Positions 27,201-35,605 of a DNA stretch of 64,000 nucleotides are shown in pieces. The first letter of the stretch is position 1, and every line of letters begins with the position of its first letter. The position numbers and the translations under genes are program-made. A model generated the notes under the pieces. The model was not told where the DNA came from. It ran no database searches and saw only the letters and a list, made by a program, of their open reading frames with translations. Location of the stretch: assembly GCF_038452275.1 (NCBI RefSeq), contig NZ_CP141643.1, forward strand, positions 62,001 to 126,000, in the 5' to 3' direction. The DNA comes from Corynebacterium sp. BD556 (GTDB taxonomy: Bacteria; Actinomycetota; Actinomycetes; Mycobacteriales; Mycobacteriaceae).

Positions 27201-27567
27201 GAGCCGCTGGGCGAGACTTACCCCGGCGCATGTGGAACACCCCTTTGAACTGGCCTTGGGTGAATCCGTGGTGCGCGGGAGGATGGACGCCGTGTTTAAG
27301 GACGAGGACGGGTGGACCGTCGTAGACTGGAAAACCGGCAATAAGCCCACGGCACGGGAGATGGAGTCGTTGAAGTTGCAGCTTGCCATCTACCGGGAAG
27401 GGTGGCGCCGCATCGCGGATGATGGCCGTGAGGTGCGTGCGGTGTTCTATTATGCGCGAACCGGTGAGGATTACAGTCCTGCCGACCTACCCGGCCATGA
27501 TGAACTAGCCCTGCTGCTTCGGGAATCTTCCCGGGGCGGGTTAGAGTTCGGTGTCGACAAGCAATGA
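24280..27567 (+). CDS. adnB: AdnB helicase-nuclease subunit
   Basis: Lead motor subunit of AdnAB. The 1095-residue protein has an intact UvrD motor: Walker A GAGAGKT (43-49), LTFTRKAARELHKRI, DEYQDTSHAQ (motif II), VGDPMQAIYGWRGA (motif III), LTAHKAKGLEW (motif V) and FYVAITRTERRLIV (motif VI). The C-terminal RecB-like nuclease has GTAFHEWIE, GRMDAVF and VVDWKTGNKP. With AdnA degraded in its ATP site, AdnB should supply all ATP-driven movement. The overlapping start implies translational coupling with adnA. Confidence 0.96.
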   Translation: MSEKRELMSPKVLSSYLGQEHLPTQQQAEIIGAAPGPLLVVAGAGAGKTETMAARVVWLVANGFAAPDEVLGLTFTRKAARELHKRIRDRLAVLAANSDLVRRLDPSGRLARNLEVIAPQVSTYDSYAGELVREYGLLVPVEPDSRLITQAELYSIAHRVVSDYTGELLFDGGSNNAVSTIVGDLLHVVNALGNELTDPETVRQRTEVFLKEIEDLPKSPRTQGEYSKDLLGWMSKQRQRVAFLDVVEALRRELRERGVVTFNEQMSVAAKLTHDHPSVGKSQRRRFRVVMLDEYQDTSHAQRVLLRSLFGQGRGDGEDYDHPLTVTAVGDPMQAIYGWRGATAANLAAFTTDFPPPGGKQAPKKQLTTSWRNPGNILALANTVSEGLLGTGADRAVAALEPREAAPEGTIELGFFGSLHEEIAYVADALAAHYTEAMEQGAAVSAAVLIRANASAQAIAEALDNRGVAYEIVGVAGLLDVPEVADTLAIATMLVRPDDSAAALRILSGPAVGLGLKDLDALARRATNLQGAQHSEPVDETLDPLARYRAQLRTYAQQAEEILAAGDRPAGLTDAVADLGEPERYTPEGLVRLKDLAAKLRALRTGSLGKRLPDVIADIISTFGIRTEVLARRGAVGTVHLDRLMDEVAKFPGTSLEALLDFFELAREHEDGLAPGSVPMRTDRIQILTAHKAKGLEWDTVAVVHANDSVYKAQRDTFLTQLKFLPDENFGEFDIEINHRGDFNKAGNAYRDEQRDKLAEEVARLFYVAITRTERRLIVTGCALKPGVKKPVGPYLYFDQIRHQVREDEVVAWDLGGNIDGQGAGESAEKEGTWPHFTTEPAEVRAAELVRRAQRNLPEVAVGELYGLWERDTTALINEHRALSSAEVPVEIPGELTASDIVALKADPAQFARRARRPVPFKPNSYAKRGTAFHEWIEKFYGARPLLSEDELPGSDESDVDKRVLERLKENFTASRWARLTPAHVEHPFELALGESVVRGRMDAVFKDEDGWTVVDWKTGNKPTAREMESLKLQLAIYREGWRRIADDGREVRAVFYYARTGEDYSPADLPGHDELALLLRESSRGGLEFGVDKQ

Positions 27568-27583
27568 TGAGGGGATAGGCAGC

Positions 27584-28702
27584 GTGAAGTGGCTCGATGA
27601 CTACATGCCGCGGATGACGTGGCGCGACAGGTTCCGCGGTGATCCCCGCATCACCGAAACCCCGGTTCACACGCTGCTCGACATTGTGCGGATTCCCACC
27701 ACCGCCCGCAGCTCGCCGTGGCACTTGATTACGCGCCGTTTCGTCTACGCCACCCTGATCATCTTGGGTGTGTCGATCGTCGTGTACGTGGACAAAGACG
27801 GCTACTCGGAGCCGCTGACGTTTATTGACGCGGTGTACTACGCGGCGGTGTCACTGTCGACGACCGGCTACGGCGACATCACCCCCGTGACTCAGGGGGC
27901 GCGCCTGCTTAACATTTTGATGATCACCCCGCTGCGCATCGCGTTTTTGATGCTGCTGGTCGGCACGACCTTATCGGTGCTGACCGAAGATTCCCGCAAA
28001 ACATTCCAGATCCAACAGTGGAGAAAAACAGTGCGCAACCACACCGTCATTATCGGCTATGGCACCAAGGGGCGCTCAGCCGTCGACGCTTTGCTTGCCG
28101 ACGGCGCCTCCCCCACCAGCATCGTCGTCATCGACGCAGATCCTGGGGTGCTCGCCGGGGCGGAACAACGCGGCCTAGTGACCGTGCAAGGCAACGCCAC
28201 GAAATCGGATGTGCTCAACATCGCTGGCGTCAGCCGGGCGCGCTCCGTCGTAGTCGCACCCTCATCGGACGACACCGCAGTCCTGGTCACTTTGTCAGTG
28301 CGTGAGCTTGCGCCCAGTGCCATGATCGTGGCCAGCGTGCGCGAAAGTGAAAACCAGCACCTGCTCATGCAGTCCGGCGCCGATTCGGTGGTTGTCTCCT
28401 CCGAAACAGCCGGTCGCCTCCTGGGACTGGCGACGGTCACCCCGCCGGTGGTGGCGATGATGGAGGACCTTCTCAGCCCCGACGAAGGCTTCGCCGTGGC
28501 GGAGCGACCCATCGGCGACGACGAGGTCGGAGCCAATCCGCGGCACCTGGCCGATGTGGTCCTCGGAGTGGTGCGAAGTGGTGAGCTCTACCGCATAGAT
28601 TCGCCTGAGGCGGAAACTGTCGAGCCGGGCGATCGGTTGCTCTACGTGCGCCACACCCGCGATACCCAGGACACCTCCGAGTCGATCTTCCCCACGGAGT
28701 AG
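27584..28702 (+). CDS. cglK: Potassium channel with TrkA-N domain (CglK-like)
   Basis: Two-transmembrane K+ channel with a cytoplasmic RCK domain. A first helix (LITRRFVYATLIILGVSIVVYV), pore loop with filter STTGYGD, second helix (LMITPLRIAFLMLLVGTTL), then an RCK nucleotide-binding domain (NHTVIIGYGTKGRSAVDALL) and RCK-C. By context (after adnAB, before uvrD2) it corresponds to C. glutamicum CglK, needed for pH homeostasis, and to Rv3200c. The GTG at 27584 has GAGGGG 9 bases upstream; a GTG at 27551 would overlap adnB by 17 bases and add 11 residues. Confidence 0.88.
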   Translation: MKWLDDYMPRMTWRDRFRGDPRITETPVHTLLDIVRIPTTARSSPWHLITRRFVYATLIILGVSIVVYVDKDGYSEPLTFIDAVYYAAVSLSTTGYGDITPVTQGARLLNILMITPLRIAFLMLLVGTTLSVLTEDSRKTFQIQQWRKTVRNHTVIIGYGTKGRSAVDALLADGASPTSIVVIDADPGVLAGAEQRGLVTVQGNATKSDVLNIAGVSRARSVVVAPSSDDTAVLVTLSVRELAPSAMIVASVRESENQHLLMQSGADSVVVSSETAGRLLGLATVTPPVVAMMEDLLSPDEGFAVAERPIGDDEVGANPRHLADVVLGVVRSGELYRIDSPEAETVEPGDRLLYVRHTRDTQDTSESIFPTE

Positions 28703-28714
28703 GCGCAACATCTC

Positions 28715-30763
28715 ATGGCCATCGATCTTTCACTGCTTGACAACGATCAGCGCATCGCGGCGACCGCGCCGCGTGGCCCCGTGTGCATTTTGGCGGGTGC
28801 GGGCACCGGCAAAACCCGCACCATCACCTACCGCATCGCGCACCTAATTGACCAGGGCATGGTCTCGCCGAACAAGGTCCTCGCCGTCACGTTCACCCAG
28901 CGCGCCGCCGGCGAGATGCGCGACCGGTTGCGCACCATGGGGATCGGTGGGGTGCAGGCACGCACCTTCCACGCCGCGGCGTTGCGCCAGTTGCGCTACT
29001 TTTGGCCGCAAATCGCCGGCGACTTGCCGTGGCGTTTGGTAGACAACAAATTTCCCCTCGTGGGGCGGGCGGCTCGTGCGGTAGGGCTGGAGTCAAACAA
29101 AGAGATGGTGCGCGATTTGCTCAGCGAGATTGAGTGGGCAAAATCATCAGTTATTGGGGCCGAGGATTACGTTTCCAGCCTCGAAAGGCTCAAACGTACT
29201 CCTCCCGCCGACGCGGAGAAAGTCGCCCAGGTGTATACGCATTACGAGCGGTCAAAGTCGAGCCCGGAAGGGATGTTGCTCGACTTTGACGATTTGCTCC
29301 TGCATGTCGCCGGCGCTTTGGAAAATGCCCCGGCCGTGGCTGAGGAGTTCCGTACCCAATATCAAAGTTTCGTCGTTGACGAGTACCAAGACGTCACTCC
29401 GCTGCAGCAACGAGTGCTGGAGGGATGGTTGGGGCAACGCGATGATCTTACGGTTGTCGGTGATGCGAACCAGACCATTTACTCCTTCACCGGTGCAACC
29501 CCCGACTTTTTGCTGAATTTCTCCCGCACCTACAGCCATGCCACGGTGGTCAAGCTGCAGCGTGATTACCGTTCGACGCCGCAGATAACAGAATTGGCTA
29601 ACACTGTCATCAGCAAGGCGACGGGTCGCGTCGCCGGCACCCGCCTTGAGCTTGAGGGCATGCGGGAGCCTGGCCCCGCCCCGACGTACAACGCTTGCGA
29701 TGATGAGCCGACGGAGGCGCGCCAGGTGGCAGGGCAGATCCGTGAGCTGCTTGCTTCTGGGGTGCCCGCCCGCGAAATCGCCGTGTTGTATCGCATCAAC
29801 GCCCAATCGGCGGCTTTTGAAGCGGCCTTGTCTGATGCGGGCATTGTCTACCAGGTCCGCGGCGGCGAGGGCTTTTTCCAACGCCCTGAAATTAGGGAAG
29901 CGATTTCGGCATTGGTCACCGCGGCGCGGCGCCCCGATCTTTCTGACGACCCTGTCGCCGTGGCTCGCGCCGCCCTCGCCCCCCTTGGGTTGACCAGCTC
30001 CGAGCCGGAGGGTGCCCAACGCCGCGAGCGCTGGCAGACACTCACGGCACTGGTCGATTTGATCGAGGAGATCGTCAGACACGGTGAGGCCACAACGCTT
30101 GTCGACGTCTTGCGGTCCCTGCGCCAGCGTGCCGAGGCGAAGCAACCCCCCGCAGTAGATGGCGTGACCTTGGCCAGCCTTCACGCCGCGAAGGGCCTGG
30201 AATGGGACGCGGTTTTTTTGGTCGGTTTGGTGGAAAACACTTTGCCGATCTCGCATGCGGTCAAGGCGGGCGACGATGAGATCGAGGAGGAGCGACGGTT
30301 GTTCTACGTGGGGGTGACCCGCGCCCGCGAGCATCTGTACTTGTCTTGGTCATTGGCCCGGCAAGAGGGTGGGCGCAAGTCGCGCACCCGCTCGCGCTTT
30401 TTAGACGGTATCGCGCCAGAGCTTGAGGTGGAAAAGAGTCCGCAGCGGCTCAAGCGTGCCCGCAACTGTCAAGTGTGCGGTTTTGCCCTGGACACCCCGG
30501 CGGAAAAATCGCGCGGCCGCCACGTCAATTGTGCACCGGAGTACAACGAAGAGGCCTTCCTTGCTTTGAAGAAGTGGCGACTGTCGGTGTCTCAGGAGGC
30601 AAAGATCCCGCCGTTTATGGTTTTTTCCGATGCGGTTTTGCTTTCCATAGTTGAGGCCATGCCCGCCACCCCGGAGCAGATGTTGGATATTCCCGGTGTG
30701 GGGCCGATGAAGGTGCAAAGCTTCAGTGAGGGAGTGCTCAACACGCTTAGGCAGTTCCGTTAG
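28715..30763 (+). CDS. uvrD2: UvrD2 superfamily-1 DNA helicase with HRDC domain
   Basis: 3'-5' DNA helicase of repair. Motor motifs: GAGTGKT (28-34), VTFTQRAAGEMRDRL, VDEYQDVTPLQ, VVGDANQTIYSFTGA, LASLHAAKGLEWDAVF, FYVGVTRAREHLYLSW. A linker leads to a metal-binding-like motif and a C-terminal HRDC domain (about 612-682: LKKWRLSVSQEAKIPPF, DIPGVGPMKVQSF). Mycobacterial UvrD2 uses four cysteines in the linker motif; here the pattern is C585-x2-C588-x14-H603-x2-C606, so the third ligand is His. Its last codons overlap the convergent next gene by 4 bases. Confidence 0.95.
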   Translation: MAIDLSLLDNDQRIAATAPRGPVCILAGAGTGKTRTITYRIAHLIDQGMVSPNKVLAVTFTQRAAGEMRDRLRTMGIGGVQARTFHAAALRQLRYFWPQIAGDLPWRLVDNKFPLVGRAARAVGLESNKEMVRDLLSEIEWAKSSVIGAEDYVSSLERLKRTPPADAEKVAQVYTHYERSKSSPEGMLLDFDDLLLHVAGALENAPAVAEEFRTQYQSFVVDEYQDVTPLQQRVLEGWLGQRDDLTVVGDANQTIYSFTGATPDFLLNFSRTYSHATVVKLQRDYRSTPQITELANTVISKATGRVAGTRLELEGMREPGPAPTYNACDDEPTEARQVAGQIRELLASGVPAREIAVLYRINAQSAAFEAALSDAGIVYQVRGGEGFFQRPEIREAISALVTAARRPDLSDDPVAVARAALAPLGLTSSEPEGAQRRERWQTLTALVDLIEEIVRHGEATTLVDVLRSLRQRAEAKQPPAVDGVTLASLHAAKGLEWDAVFLVGLVENTLPISHAVKAGDDEIEEERRLFYVGVTRAREHLYLSWSLARQEGGRKSRTRSRFLDGIAPELEVEKSPQRLKRARNCQVCGFALDTPAEKSRGRHVNCAPEYNEEAFLALKKWRLSVSQEAKIPPFMVFSDAVLLSIVEAMPATPEQMLDIPGVGPMKVQSFSEGVLNTLRQFR

Positions 30764-31590
30764 AAACACACGGGGCAGCTCGGGTGCGGCCCGAGCTGGT
30801 GTTGGCTAATCGGTTCGGGGGCGAAGGGATCGACGACGATCTGGGTGCCGCGCGGCGGCGCCGGTGCTGAAACGCCTGGCGGGTCGGGGGCACCGCAAAG
30901 CCTGCGCATTATGCGTGCCACAGCCGCCGCCCCCGCGGAAACGACGAGGGGGTCGGGGGTGGGGGAGGCCTCGCGCAGCATGCGGGCAACGTGAAGCCAG
31001 TTCGCGTCACGGTCCACGTGGTAGAGGTGGGCGCAGTACAGGCAGGGGCCCAAAGGGCCGATGAACACTCGGGCGTCGACCAGCGTCACGGAAATGACAG
31101 GGCCTGGCCGGTGGCGCGTCAGGTGGGCTAAGTGCATGGCGCTGAGCGGATTGTCCACCACCGCCATCGGTGCTGTCGGGTCGGTGGTGGAGAGGAAACG
31201 ATCAATGCTTTCGCCGGGAAGCAAAGTGCGCACGTGAATACGTGCGCTCGCCAAAAGCTGAAGAAGGGCGGTGCTTACGGCGCTGCGCCCAATGATCAGC
31301 GCGCCGCGGGGAGTGTGAGCGACAAGCACCCGGTAGGCCACTAAGTCGTTTACCAAGCTCATTGTCTCCTCTGGGGTGAACCCGCAGACGGACTCAGCCC
31401 GGGCAAGCACAGTGTCTAGCCTGGTGGGTGATTTCAACTCCTGCAGCAACTTCACAAGCGCTGCCGCCGACGGCGCGTCAACGACACCGCTTCGTGTCGC
31501 ATCAGCGCCGAATTGCACGCTCCGGGGGCCGCGCACGACCGCAGTGGTCCCCGGAGCGAAACGGAGAAAGGTTGACTCGTTTAACTTCAT
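30760..31590 (-). CDS. ThiF/TOMM cyclodehydratase-like protein (Rv3196-like)
   Basis: A 276-residue protein with an N-terminal segment resembling a peptide-clamp or winged-helix domain (residues 1-90), a central Rossmann-like region (ALIIGRSAVSTALLQLLASA) and two CxxC pairs: GPCLYCAH near residue 180 and a C-terminal HPSCPVC. This architecture recalls the E1/ThiF-like partner proteins of thiazole/oxazole-modified peptide pathways, in which the CxxC pairs hold zinc. No YcaO enzyme or precursor peptide gene is adjacent. Positional equivalent of M. tuberculosis Rv3196. Function unproven. Confidence 0.7.
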   Translation of the reverse strand: MKLNESTFLRFAPGTTAVVRGPRSVQFGADATRSGVVDAPSAAALVKLLQELKSPTRLDTVLARAESVCGFTPEETMSLVNDLVAYRVLVAHTPRGALIIGRSAVSTALLQLLASARIHVRTLLPGESIDRFLSTTDPTAPMAVVDNPLSAMHLAHLTRHRPGPVISVTLVDARVFIGPLGPCLYCAHLYHVDRDANWLHVARMLREASPTPDPLVVSAGAAAVARIMRRLCGAPDPPGVSAPAPPRGTQIVVDPFAPEPISQHQLGPHPSCPVCF

Positions 31591-31626
31591 GGTGTTTTAC
31601 CCCCATCACCTTGAAACAGCCGTCGG

Positions 31627-33036
31627 TTAAAGCTCTGTGCCGTCGTCGCGCCCGTCGTCTGCGCCGTCGCCTTCCTCACGCTTGAGTTCGGGATTATCGC
31701 GCATTTCTTCTTCGAGCTTGGCCAATTCCGCATCGAAGTCGGTATCCGGTGTGGTGTCCAGGAGCGTGTCCAAAAACGCCGCCGGGTTATCCAGGTGCTC
31801 AGCGGTGGGCAGGAAGTCCGGGTGGTCCCACACCGAGTCGCGGCGCTTTTCACCGACAGCGTTTTCGGCCCGGCGCCACAGTTCGGCGGCTTCACGGATC
31901 CTCGGCGCAGCCAGTTCGATGCCGACAATGTTGGCGAAGGCCTGCTCAGCGGAGCCGCCCGTGGCCCGGCGGCGTGCCCACGCCTCCGCCAACTGAGTAG
32001 CTGACGGAATACGCGAAGACAAGGCTGCGTCGACGACAACGTCGACCCAGCCCTCCACGAGGGCTAACAAGGTTTCTAAGCGCGCTGTAGCGGCAGCGTT
32101 GCGGGAGCTGACCCGGGGCGAAAGGTCCTGGCCCTGCAGCTCGTTGAGTTTGTCCTGGATGTGCTGCGGGTCGCCGCCTTCCAAGTTGAGGGAGCGGGCG
32201 ATCTCCTCCAGGTGGGAGGTGTCGATTTCGAGGCCCGCCGCGTACTCCTCGACCGAGGACACGAGGCGCTCCACCAGCCACGGCACATGCTTGAACAGGC
32301 GCTGGCGCGCAGCTTCACGGGCCGCAAGGTACATGAGTGCTTCTTGCTGCGGCACGGAAAGCTGCTCAGCCATCTTCGCGGCGTTGCGCGGCAGGATCGC
32401 CGCCACCGCCCGCGGGGCGATCGGCAGGCCGAAGTCGGTACCGGTCAACGCCTGCTGGGCTAAATCACCGAGGGCGTGGCCCAACTTCATGCCGAAATTC
32501 ATCGCGTTCATCTTGTTGACCATGCCCGCCATCGGGCCCATCATCTCGCGGGCCTCGGCAGGCATCGCGTCGATTTGGGCGCGGTTCATGTGTTCTGCGA
32601 CGGGGTTGACCATCCGCTTCCACATCGGCATTGTCTGCTCCAACCAGTCCACGGAGTTCCACGCCTGCGCTTGCGCAGCGGAGGACGGCAAAGTGGTGGC
32701 GTCGTCAAGCCACAGATCGGCGAGGCGTAAAGCTTCAGTGATTGCGGAAGCCTCGTTTGCGCCTGCCGCTGGCTGGTCGCCTATGCGCTGGCGCGCCATG
32801 CGCAAGGCCAGCTCAAAGTTGACGGCGTCGCTGCCGTCTTGGCTGTTTAAGGTCGAGCCCATGCCGGAGAGCATTTGGCCGAATTGGTTCAGGATGTCGC
32901 CGAGGTTGCCGCCCTGGGCGCCGGACGGCCCGCCCGCACCGAAGAAAGCGGCGAACGGGTTGTCGTCGTCGCGGTCGTTGTTGCTGTTGTCATCGCGACC
33001 GTTGAAGGGGAAAGAGAACCCGAATCCGTTGTTCAT
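31627..33036 (-). CDS. DUF2342 / zinicin-like protein without HExxH
   Basis: A 469-residue protein matching the actinobacterial DUF2342 family (Rv3195), annotated as zinc-dependent metalloprotease-like. An Asn/Asp-rich N-terminal tail (GRDDNSNNDRDDDN) precedes a helical core with LGDLAQQALTGTDFGLPI, a REAARQRLFKHVPWL segment and LVEGWVDVVVDAAL. At the place where family members carry His residues, this protein reads REAAR, and no HExxH exists anywhere, so proteolysis is doubtful. The start at 33036 (MNNGFGF) avoids an extended frame to 33291 that overlaps the divergent gene. Confidence 0.82.
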   Translation of the reverse strand: MNNGFGFSFPFNGRDDNSNNDRDDDNPFAAFFGAGGPSGAQGGNLGDILNQFGQMLSGMGSTLNSQDGSDAVNFELALRMARQRIGDQPAAGANEASAITEALRLADLWLDDATTLPSSAAQAQAWNSVDWLEQTMPMWKRMVNPVAEHMNRAQIDAMPAEAREMMGPMAGMVNKMNAMNFGMKLGHALGDLAQQALTGTDFGLPIAPRAVAAILPRNAAKMAEQLSVPQQEALMYLAAREAARQRLFKHVPWLVERLVSSVEEYAAGLEIDTSHLEEIARSLNLEGGDPQHIQDKLNELQGQDLSPRVSSRNAAATARLETLLALVEGWVDVVVDAALSSRIPSATQLAEAWARRRATGGSAEQAFANIVGIELAAPRIREAAELWRRAENAVGEKRRDSVWDHPDFLPTAEHLDNPAAFLDTLLDTTPDTDFDAELAKLEEEMRDNPELKREEGDGADDGRDDGTEL

Positions 33037-33151
33037 GCTTTTCACCCTACCTACGCTGGTTCCTCCCTCGCGAACATTTTCCAGCCAGCCAGCCAAAGCT
33101 GTGAGCGAACGCCCCGCCGAGAACAGGTGGGCTGTGGGATAGGATATCGGT

Positions 33152-34270
33152 GTGAAAATTCGTAGCAGGCAACGACCTGCCGGGGCGAGACACCAGTCGG
33201 GGCAGCGCACGCGGGTGAACACACTGGCGCTCGGAGCTGTGCCACTTCTTTGTCTCACCTCAGCGTTTACTTTAGACCACATTCCGTTCACGGACGTGTC
33301 CCTGACGGTGCCCTACGCGGCGCAAGGCCCCGGCCCGACGTTTAACACGCTTGGTGATCTCGACGGGGTACCTGTCGTAGAGATCGAGGGCGCGGCAGAG
33401 GGCCAGACTTCAGGAAACCTCAACATGACCACCGTGTCGGTTCGCACCAACATGACCTTGGCGCAGGCATTGGGCCGGTGGTTGGTCACCGGCGACACCA
33501 TCGTGCCCATCGACCAAATCATGCCGCCGAATCTGTCCGAAGACGAGATTAAGCAGCGCAACGAGGCGGCCTTCGTCAGCTCCGAGGCGACCGCGACCGT
33601 TGCGGCGATGCGCTTCTTGGGGCGCCCGACGAGCGTGGTGATCCACCAGGCCATCGAGGGTTCCGCCGCCGAAGGCAAACTTGAGGCCGGGGATGTCATC
33701 ACCGCCATCGACGGGGTGGAGGTCACGGAGCCAGACGATGTTAAAAGCAAGGTGGAGGCCCGGAAGCCGGGGGAGACAATTGCTTTGAAAATCTACCGAG
33801 CGGGAGCACACGAAGACGTGGAGGTGATCCTGGGGGAAAACCGGGAGGACTCCTCAAAGCCCCAGTTAGGGATCCTGATGACCTCGGAGCCGGCGGACGG
33901 TCTTCACGTCAACTACAATCTGCAAGATATCGGTGGGCCAAGCGCGGGAATGATCTTCGCACTCGCGGTGATTGACAAGTTATCGCCGGGCCAGCTCAAC
34001 GGCGGCCGCTTCGTCGCCGGCACGGGAACCGTCGACGCCAATGAGGCGGTGGGGCCAGTTGGCGGCATCACCCACAAGATTGAAGCTGCCCGCGACGCGG
34101 GCGCGGAGCTTTTCTTGGCGCCCGCCGCCAACTGCGACGAAGCAGCCAGCGCGAAGGCGGGAGAGATGAAGGTTGCGCGGGTGTCGAACCTTGATGAGGC
34201 CGTCCAGGCGATGAAAGACTTCGACGAAGGCCGGGAGGTCGCTAGCTGCGCGCCGCCGAAGGAGAAGTAG
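33152..34270 (+). CDS. YlbL-like PDZ/Lon-type serine protease
   Basis: Membrane-anchored protease of the YlbL/Rv3194c family. One N-terminal helix (NTLALGAVPLLCLTSAFTL), an extracytoplasmic region, a PDZ domain (about 165-240: GKLEAGDVITAIDGVEV) and a Lon-type catalytic domain with nucleophile Ser in GGPSAGMIFAL and general base Lys in GGITHKIEAA. 372 residues. A -10-like TAGGAT (33140-33145) ends 6 bases before the GTG, suggesting leaderless mRNA. Converges on a lipoprotein gene with a 29-base overlap. Confidence 0.92.
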   Translation: MKIRSRQRPAGARHQSGQRTRVNTLALGAVPLLCLTSAFTLDHIPFTDVSLTVPYAAQGPGPTFNTLGDLDGVPVVEIEGAAEGQTSGNLNMTTVSVRTNMTLAQALGRWLVTGDTIVPIDQIMPPNLSEDEIKQRNEAAFVSSEATATVAAMRFLGRPTSVVIHQAIEGSAAEGKLEAGDVITAIDGVEVTEPDDVKSKVEARKPGETIALKIYRAGAHEDVEVILGENREDSSKPQLGILMTSEPADGLHVNYNLQDIGGPSAGMIFALAVIDKLSPGQLNGGRFVAGTGTVDANEAVGPVGGITHKIEAARDAGAELFLAPAANCDEAASAKAGEMKVARVSNLDEAVQAMKDFDEGREVASCAPPKEK

Positions 34271-34928
34271 TCGCCGTTTCGTCCTGTGCGGAGGACTGTT
34301 GGTCAGATGTTTGCGTGGGGCTTTGCGTCTCGGGGCGCTCCGCGAGACCCAGGTTGTAGATGCGTTCACGCGGATCTTCCTGGTCAGAGGAAATTAGCTG
34401 CTGCATGACCTGGCCTTTGTCGTTATCGACAACGGTGATAATTGCCGAGGTGCCCAGCGTCGACCAACCCACGACGAGGTTGCCTTTGTCGGAGACAATA
34501 CGAGAGCCGCGCAGCTCGGTGAGCAGCTGCGTGGTCGAGGCGGCTTTCGCCTCCGACTCAAAAAGCTGGAACTGCCCGATTTCGGGGCCGGAGCAGTCGT
34601 AGGAGCCGCGGATGTCGGTCTCGCTGCACGTTTCGAGTTTGTCAAACAGGGAGGCAGGGGCGAGCGTCGAAAAGCGCTTGGCAACATCCGCCACCAGCTC
34701 GCGGTCCTTGTCTTTAGAAGCGGCGCTTGTCGACGCCGCACTGCTGCCAGCCGTCGACGAAGATGTCCCCGCAGCCTCCGCAGATGCAGAGGAAGACTGC
34801 TCCGTCTCCGGGGTCGAAGTTTGCGCGGGCGCCGGCTGGCCAGGCTCGTTGTTCGAGCAGGCTGCCAGCAGCAGCGTCGAGCTGACTGCGATCGCGCCTG
34901 CGAGGCGGGCGGTGCGGTGACGGTGCAC
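34242..34928 (-). CDS. Secreted lipoprotein
   Basis: A 228-residue lipoprotein: basic start, hydrophobic stretch and lipobox LLAAC (Cys24), followed by a Ser/Thr/Ala/Glu-rich linker (about 30-75) and a compact domain (about 78-200) with two cysteines (ETCSET and SYDCSG) that could pair. The C-terminal tail is again Ser/Thr/Gln-rich. I recognise no family. The GTG start has AAAGGAG 7 bases upstream. The gene converges on the YlbL-like gene and overlaps it by 29 bases. Confidence 0.8.
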   Translation of the reverse strand: MHRHRTARLAGAIAVSSTLLLAACSNNEPGQPAPAQTSTPETEQSSSASAEAAGTSSSTAGSSAASTSAASKDKDRELVADVAKRFSTLAPASLFDKLETCSETDIRGSYDCSGPEIGQFQLFESEAKAASTTQLLTELRGSRIVSDKGNLVVGWSTLGTSAIITVVDNDKGQVMQQLISSDQEDPRERIYNLGLAERPETQSPTQTSDQQSSAQDETATTSPSAARS

Positions 34929-34991
34929 GCGAGGCTCCTTTTTTCCAGACGGCGCCGGACGCCGAAAACTAGTTTCTCCTCCCAGTGTAAG

Positions 34992-35519
34992 TCACTGCAC
35001 CTCGAAGTCCTCCGGGTCCTGGCCAAGACCGAAGCGCAAAGCAGCAAGCACGTTCGGGGCGACCCCCGGCCCGCCGCGCAATTCAATGTCATCCTGGGCG
35101 AAAAGCCCCCGCTCCAAAAGCTCCTCCTCAGTCGGGCGCAACTGCAGCAAAGTTAACTCCACATCCTCCTCGCGCAGCACCCCGGAAAACAAACGGGCCT
35201 CGCGTGGCTCAGCCCCAACCCCAGCCGAAGCGTCCCGGAACATGATCTCCTGGGCCAACACCACCCCTTCAACCTCGCGCGGCCAGGCAAGGCGGGCGAC
35301 GTACTCGGCGAGCTCCTCCGATCCCGGCAGAATCGACTCCGGCAAATTATCCTGCACCACCAAGGTGAGGGGGGATTGCGCCGAAGCGAGGTCAAGCTGG
35401 TCGATGAGTAGCTCAGTGGGGACGAGCGCGAAAAGGGTTGGGCCGGCATCCCAACCCTCGGCGTGGACGAATTCCACGGCCTCCATCATTGCTTTATTCA
35501 GAGCTTGTTGACTGAGCAT
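34992..35519 (-). CDS. PPA1309-family protein
   Basis: A 175-residue acidic protein (ALNKAMMEAVEFVHAEGWDAGPTLFALVPT; YVARLAWPREVEGVVLAQEIMF; NVLAALRFGLGQDPEDFEV) that fits the actinobacterial PPA1309 family, of unknown function and typically next to the UPF0182 gene as here. No motif for catalysis or export. It is divergent from UPF0182 with an 86-base gap, which must hold both promoters. The lipoprotein gene follows on the same strand after about 60 bases. Confidence 0.8.
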   Translation of the reverse strand: MLSQQALNKAMMEAVEFVHAEGWDAGPTLFALVPTELLIDQLDLASAQSPLTLVVQDNLPESILPGSEELAEYVARLAWPREVEGVVLAQEIMFRDASAGVGAEPREARLFSGVLREEDVELTLLQLRPTEEELLERGLFAQDDIELRGGPGVAPNVLAALRFGLGQDPEDFEVQ

Positions 35520-35605
35520 GGGGAACCCTTCTGGCGCCTGGGGCGTTGGTTATTTTAGGCTAGAAATTCTAGTACCAATCGAGAATAACTATTTAAGGAG
35601 CAGGA

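Noticed and set aside
32099..33142. 347-codon open frame on the plus strand
   Set aside because: Antisense to the DUF2342 gene and without recognisable motifs.
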